NCBI GenBank assembly: GCA_965364515.1
Contig: CBDTXZ010000146.1
Location: 1-7,694 of the forward strand
Length of the DNA: 7,694 nucleotides
From: JAHEDH01 sp965364515
GTDB lineage: Bacteria; Actinomycetota; Acidimicrobiia; Spongiisociales; ZC4RG35
Direction of reading: 5' to 3'
In this document: piece by piece, positions 4,611 to 7,694 of the stretch
Position numbering within the stretch: position 1 is the first letter of the stretch
Layout of the letters: every line of letters starts with the position of its first letter
Notes under the pieces: model-generated
Databases searched by the model: none
What the model was told of the DNA's origin: nothing
What the model saw: only the letters and a program-made list of their open reading frames with translations
Position numbers and translations under genes: made by a program

Positions 4611-5993
4611 TCAGAAATCCGCCGAACGGCCCATTTCGGCGAGGAAGGATTCGAGCGCTCCGAGATCAGGGGCGAGTCGGAAGGTCCTCTCAGGGAGATC
4701 GAGCACATGGACCGCCCGCTCGGGTAGCTGTGGGACCGAGCCCGTTGCGCTTTCGACCGCGTCTGCGAACTTCGCTGGATGGGCTGTCGAGACGACGACC
4801 AGGGTCTCACCGTTGCGCCGGAGTCTCGAGCCCACGTTCCATCCCACCGCCGTGTGCGGGTCGAGCGTCAGACCATGAAGGGCATACACATCGCTCATGG
4901 TCGCTTCGATGCCTGCGTCATCGACCCATCCGGCTTCGAACACCGATGCCATCGTCTCATGAGCGAGCTCATCGATGACCAGCTCGCCTTCCGACCTGAA
5001 CATGGCCATCGACTCCGCCGTCTTCGAGGCGGACCTCCCGAACAACTCGAACAGGTAGCGCTCGAGGTTCGACGGGATGGCGATGTCCATCGCCGGCGCA
5101 ATCGTCGGCGAAACCCCCGAGAGCGGCAGACGACCCGAACCGATGAACGTCTCGAGACCGTGATTGGCGTTGTTCCCGACGATCAGGCGGTCGATCGGAG
5201 CCCCCATCTGGCGGGCAACCGAAGCTGCGAGGACATTCCCGAAGTTGCCGGTGGGCACTGCCACCGAGAACGATCGATCGAGCCGGGCTGCGGTCCACCA
5301 GTAATAGGCGGTCTGTGCCATCACCCGAGCCCAGTTGATCGAGTTCACCGCCGCAAGAGAGAACCGACTCCTCATCTCGACGTCGCCGAATGCCGCTTTG
5401 ACCAGATCCTGGCAGTCGTCGAACGTGCCCTCGACCGCGACCGCCCTCACGTTCTCGGCGGCGACCGTAGTCATCTGGCGGCGTTGTACGTCGGAGACCC
5501 GGCCTTCGGGGTAGAGGATCACGACGTCGATGGCGTCGCGGCCCTCGCAGCCTGCGATGGCAGCAGATCCGGTGTCTCCCGATGTCGCTCCCAGCACGAG
5601 AACCCGCTCGGAGCGATCCGTCAACACCGCGTCGAACATCCGGCCGACCAATTGGAGGGCGTAGTCCTTGAACGACAGGGTGGGACCCCAGAAGAGTTCG
5701 AGCAGGAACAGCTCGTCGTCGACCTCGGTGAGTGGGGCGACATCAGGATGCGCAAACCCGGCGTAGGCACCAGCGCACAGGGCGTCGAGTTGCTCCCCGA
5801 CGACGCCGCTCCCGACGAATGGCCTCATCACCTGGGCTGCGACCGCTGCATAGCCCTTCGACGGATCGGGAAGGCCGGAGAGGGTCGGGATCGACTCCGG
5901 TACGTACAGACCGCCGTCGGACGCCAGGCCGGCCAGCAGCACGTCATCGAACTCGAGCTCCGGAGCCGACCCCCGGGTCGAGACATAGCGCAT
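4611..5993 (-). CDS. thrC: Threonine synthase (PLP-dependent)
   Basis: This enzyme converts O-phosphohomoserine to threonine and phosphate, the last step of threonine synthesis, in the cytoplasm. The 460-residue protein opens with MRYVSTRG, as in the long E. coli/yeast-type class. It carries the PLP lysine in PTLSFKDYALQ (Lys109), the phosphate/PLP loop GATSGDTGSAA (135-145), VPTGNFGNVLAA (246-257) and the SNLERYLFELFGR region (308-320). ATG at 5993 overlaps the hom stop by one base (TGATG), and a GGAG site at 6002-5999 lies at suitable distance inside the end of hom, so the two are translationally coupled. No thrB follows. Instead there is a 163-nt gap with a promoter, then rho. A 7-bp hairpin lies within its last codons. 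Confidence 0.97.
   Translation of the reverse strand: MRYVSTRGSAPELEFDDVLLAGLASDGGLYVPESIPTLSGLPDPSKGYAAVAAQVMRPFVGSGVVGEQLDALCAGAYAGFAHPDVAPLTEVDDELFLLELFWGPTLSFKDYALQLVGRMFDAVLTDRSERVLVLGATSGDTGSAAIAGCEGRDAIDVVILYPEGRVSDVQRRQMTTVAAENVRAVAVEGTFDDCQDLVKAAFGDVEMRSRFSLAAVNSINWARVMAQTAYYWWTAARLDRSFSVAVPTGNFGNVLAASVARQMGAPIDRLIVGNNANHGLETFIGSGRLPLSGVSPTIAPAMDIAIPSNLERYLFELFGRSASKTAESMAMFRSEGELVIDELAHETMASVFEAGWVDDAGIEATMSDVYALHGLTLDPHTAVGWNVGSRLRRNGETLVVVSTAHPAKFADAVESATGSVPQLPERAVHVLDLPERTFRLAPDLGALESFLAEMGRSADF
4620..4641 (-). terminator. Possible hairpin terminator at the 3' end of thrC
   Basis: CGCCGAA (4620-4626) and TTCGGCG (4635-4641) form a perfect 7-bp stem with an 8-nt loop. On the minus strand it covers the last codons of thrC and is followed by GATTTCTGA, a weak T-rich stretch containing the stop. 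It sits just upstream of the rho promoter, which is where a boundary between the threonine and rho units would be expected. The short T content makes it a weak intrinsic terminator at best. Confidence 0.35.
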
Positions 5994-7270
5994 CAGGGCT
6001 CCGGGCTGATCACGCGGATCGCAGCAGCGACCTGCTTGACGGTGTCGAGGCCGTCGAGCGCCGCCACCGCCGCTTGGTGCGCCGACTCCGGAGCGTCATG
6101 GGTGACGAGCAGGAGCGTTGCGTCGTCACCGCGGCCGTCCTGCCACACAGACATGATCGATACGCCGTGCTCACCGAACGCACCGGCGATCTGGGCGAGC
6201 ACGCCGGGCGCATCTGCAACCTCGAGCCGTACGTACCACTTCGTGGAGATGTCACCGAACGGCACGACCGAGCCTTCACCGAGCCGGATCCTGGGAGCGA
6301 CTCTGGTTCCTGCCAACAGATCGCGTGCGGCATCGATCACGTCTCCCAGCACCGCAGTTGCGGTGGGACCGCCCCCTGCCCCGGGACCCATGAACAGGAG
6401 GTCGCCGATGTCGGGACCTTCCACGAACACTGCGTTGTGGGCACCGCGCACGTTGGCGAGTGGATGGTCGAGCGGCACGAGCGTCGGATGGACGCGCACG
6501 GACACGCCCTTGCTGACCGACTCGGCCACGGCCAGGAGCTTCACGCAATAGCCGAGGTCGCGGGCGAACTCGATGTCCAGGGTGTCGATTCCGTCGATGC
6601 CCTCGGTGTGGATGGCGTCGGACCCGACCCAAACACCGAAGGCCAACCCTGCGAGGATCGTCGCCTTGGCTGCGGCGTCTCCCCCGCCAACATCGGCCGT
6701 GGGATCGGCCTCCGCGTAGCCGAGTCGCTGCGCCTCGGCGAGCACTTCCGCGTACGGAGCGCCGTCGGAGTCCATCGCACTCAGGATGTAGTTGGTCGTC
6801 CCGTTGACGATTCCGAGAAGGCGGTTCAGCCGCTCACCTGCAAGCGACTCGGAGAGCGGGCGGATCAGCGGGATTCCGCCTCCCACGGCGGCTTCGAAGA
6901 GAATCGAGACTCCGGCCCGCGTCGCGGCCTCGAAGATGTCCGGGCCGCGCTCGGCGATGAGCGCCTTGTTGGCCGTCACCACGGGCTTGCCGGCTTCGAG
7001 CGCACGCAGAATGAGCCCGCCTGCAGGCTCGATCCCTCCCATCACCTCGACAACCAGGTCGACGTCCGGATGCTCGACCACGGACTCGAGGTCGTTCGTG
7101 GCGTACTCCGGTGGGAACGGTCGCTCTCTGTCGAGGTCGCGGACCGCGACTTTGACCAGTTCGAGTTCGACGCCGGACTTCGCCGCAATGGTCTCACGGT
7201 CGGTCAGCAGCTTGCGCGCAAGGGTGCCGCCGACCGTTCCCCCACCGAGGATGCCTACTCCAACTCGCAC
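5993..7270 (-). CDS. hom: Homoserine dehydrogenase with C-terminal ACT domain
   Basis: The enzyme reduces aspartate semialdehyde to homoserine with NAD(P)H, the branch point to threonine and methionine. The 425-residue protein has a Rossmann start GILGGGTVGGTLARK (6-20), the cofactor-domain motif VVTANKALIAERG (97-109), and a catalytic region with IVNGTTNYILSAM (154-166) and GYAEADPTADVGGGDAAAK (184-202). Glu187, Asp193, Asp198 and Lys202 have the same spacing as the substrate-binding and catalytic residues of the yeast enzyme (Glu208, Asp214, Asp219, Lys223). The usual DVEG motif reads DVGG here. An ACT domain (about 346-420, VADAPGVLAQIAGAFGEHGVSI) suggests feedback control, probably by threonine. 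The start is GTG at 7270, supported by GGAG at 7279-7282. It is a monofunctional dehydrogenase with no aspartokinase domain. The stop shares a base with the thrC start. Confidence 0.97.
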   Translation of the reverse strand: MRVGVGILGGGTVGGTLARKLLTDRETIAAKSGVELELVKVAVRDLDRERPFPPEYATNDLESVVEHPDVDLVVEVMGGIEPAGGLILRALEAGKPVVTANKALIAERGPDIFEAATRAGVSILFEAAVGGGIPLIRPLSESLAGERLNRLLGIVNGTTNYILSAMDSDGAPYAEVLAEAQRLGYAEADPTADVGGGDAAAKATILAGLAFGVWVGSDAIHTEGIDGIDTLDIEFARDLGYCVKLLAVAESVSKGVSVRVHPTLVPLDHPLANVRGAHNAVFVEGPDIGDLLFMGPGAGGGPTATAVLGDVIDAARDLLAGTRVAPRIRLGEGSVVPFGDISTKWYVRLEVADAPGVLAQIAGAFGEHGVSIMSVWQDGRGDDATLLLVTHDAPESAHQAAVAALDGLDTVKQVAAAIRVISPEP

Positions 7271-7278
7271 GTTCTGCT

Positions 7279-7282
7279 CTCC
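7279..7282 (-). promoter_or_regulatory. Ribosome binding site that fixes the GTG start of hom
   Basis: GGAG on the minus strand, eight bases before GTG at 7270-7268. It is the only Shine-Dalgarno-like site near the conserved N-terminus, and GTG places the Rossmann motif at the usual distance from the start. Confidence 0.6.
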
Positions 7283-7539
7283 GTTGATGATGAGATCGCG
7301 AGGTTAGGCGGGTTGCCGCTCTCGCTATCCGCTTTGCGGCGTGCGGGACGCGGCTTACGCGCTCCGCCACCCGCCATCCGGTGTCCGCCCTGCGAGGTGC
7401 CAGACGCGATGCGCCGTGCGGTGCGGCCGTGGAGTAGGCACTCCCTCTTCGGCGACGACGCTGCAGCCATAACCTCGAGACCGCCTGCCAGCCGGGTCGC
7501 GCCTGCGGGTGGCATGACGAGTTCACCGAGACGCGCCGC

Positions 7540-7559
7540 GGGCGACCAGATGGTCGCCC
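7540..7559. repeat. 20-bp perfect palindrome upstream of tRNA-Arg
   Basis: GGGCGACCA (7540-7548), GA, TGGTCGCCC (7551-7559): nine complementary bases per arm with a two-base centre. As RNA it would give an 8-bp stem with a 4-nt loop. It ends 69 bases before the tRNA. No T-run follows on either strand. It could be an operator, a U-tract-less terminator, or a processing/repeat element. Confidence 0.7.
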
Positions 7560-7628
7560 ATACCAGCCAGGCACAGGAGCCCGAATCCGGTCCAGCACCC
7601 GACCACTACACTTCGATCCTCACCCCGA

Positions 7629-7694
7629 GCCCCCGTAGCTCAGGGGATAGAGCACCGGCCTCCGGAGCCGGGTGCGCAGGTTCGAATCCTGCCG
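7629..7694 (+). tRNA. tRNA-Arg (anticodon CCG), cut by the right edge
   Basis: The acceptor 5' strand GCCCCCG (7629-7635) is followed by TA, then the D arm GCTC/GAGC with loop AGGGGATA. The anticodon stem is CCGGC (7655-7659) and GCCGG (7667-7671). The loop CTCCGGA carries anticodon CCG at 7662-7664, which reads the Arg codon CGG. The T arm is GCAGG, TTCGAAT, CCTGC (ending 7692). Only CG of the 3' acceptor strand is inside the window; the expected remainder is GGGGC plus the discriminator base. The gene is on the plus strand, divergent from hom. Confidence 0.95.

Larger units (their letters stand above)
7271..7628. other. Non-coding region between hom and the divergent tRNA-Arg
   Basis: No convincing gene is seen. 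Open frames on the minus strand here (reaching 7515 and 7598) are Arg/Ser/Pro-rich, match no family I know, and run past the hom start in other frames. The region must hold the promoters of hom (leftward) and of the tRNA (rightward). TACACT at 7607-7612 is a possible tRNA -10 box without a good -35. TAACCT on the minus strand near 7305-7310 is an equally weak candidate for hom. Bases 7321-7430 are low in complexity, with many GCG, TGCGG and CCGCC words. I see no threonine leader peptide or riboswitch. Confidence 0.5.

Noticed and set aside
4779..6551. 590-codon open frame on the plus strand opposite thrC and hom
   Set aside because: It lies antisense to two unmistakable genes. The translation is Arg/His/Asp/Gly-rich without domain-like order, a usual by-product of high-GC coding DNA.
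7255..7598. Minus-strand open frames of 86 and 134 codons upstream of hom
   Set aside because: Arg/Pro/Ser-rich with no known motif, overlapping the hom start in other frames. No ribosome site supports them.

Overview
This window is a stretch of conserved housekeeping genes from a high-GC bacterium, most likely an actinobacterium (Actinomycetota). The base composition and strong G/C preference at third codon positions fit this. So do the order homoserine dehydrogenase - threonine synthase - rho - rpmE - (DUF1385) - prfA, and the long hydrophilic Asn/Gly/Arg-rich insertion in Rho. The DUF1385 gene between rpmE and prfA, and the absence of thrB between thrC and rho, suggest a deep-branching lineage such as Acidimicrobiia rather than Streptomyces or Mycobacterium. 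That placement is inference.

Layout, right to left, because all six complete protein genes are on the minus strand. (1) Bases 7629-7694 hold the start of a plus-strand tRNA-Arg(CCG), cut by the window edge. (2) Bases 7271-7628 are non-coding, with a 20-bp perfect palindrome. (3) hom (7270-5993) and thrC (5993-4611) share one base (TGATG) and are presumably translated as a coupled pair. (4) Bases 4448-4610 hold a clear sigma70-type promoter and a leader of about 120 nt for rho. (5) rho, rpmE, a DUF1385/YqhQ-type membrane protein gene and prfA follow with gaps of 16, 19 and 2 nt, and look like one transcription unit. (6) Bases 215-537 are non-coding with short repeats and inverted repeats. (7) Bases 2-214 may be the 3' end of an unidentified plus-strand gene.

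How the genes work together: hom and thrC make the first and last of the three enzymes specific to threonine synthesis from aspartate semialdehyde. The middle enzyme, homoserine kinase (thrB), is not in the window. The second unit combines transcription termination (Rho), a large-subunit ribosomal protein (L31) and translation termination (RF1). Its membrane protein has no established function. prmC, which encodes the methyltransferase for RF1 and often follows prfA, is not present.

No new defence, mobile or biosynthetic system is visible. The points worth a second look are small scale: hairpins at gene boundaries (the prfA stop codon, the thrC 3' end, the rpmE/DUF1385 junction and early in the DUF1385 coding region), the repeat-built insertion in Rho, the palindrome upstream of the tRNA, and the two missing neighbours (thrB, prmC).
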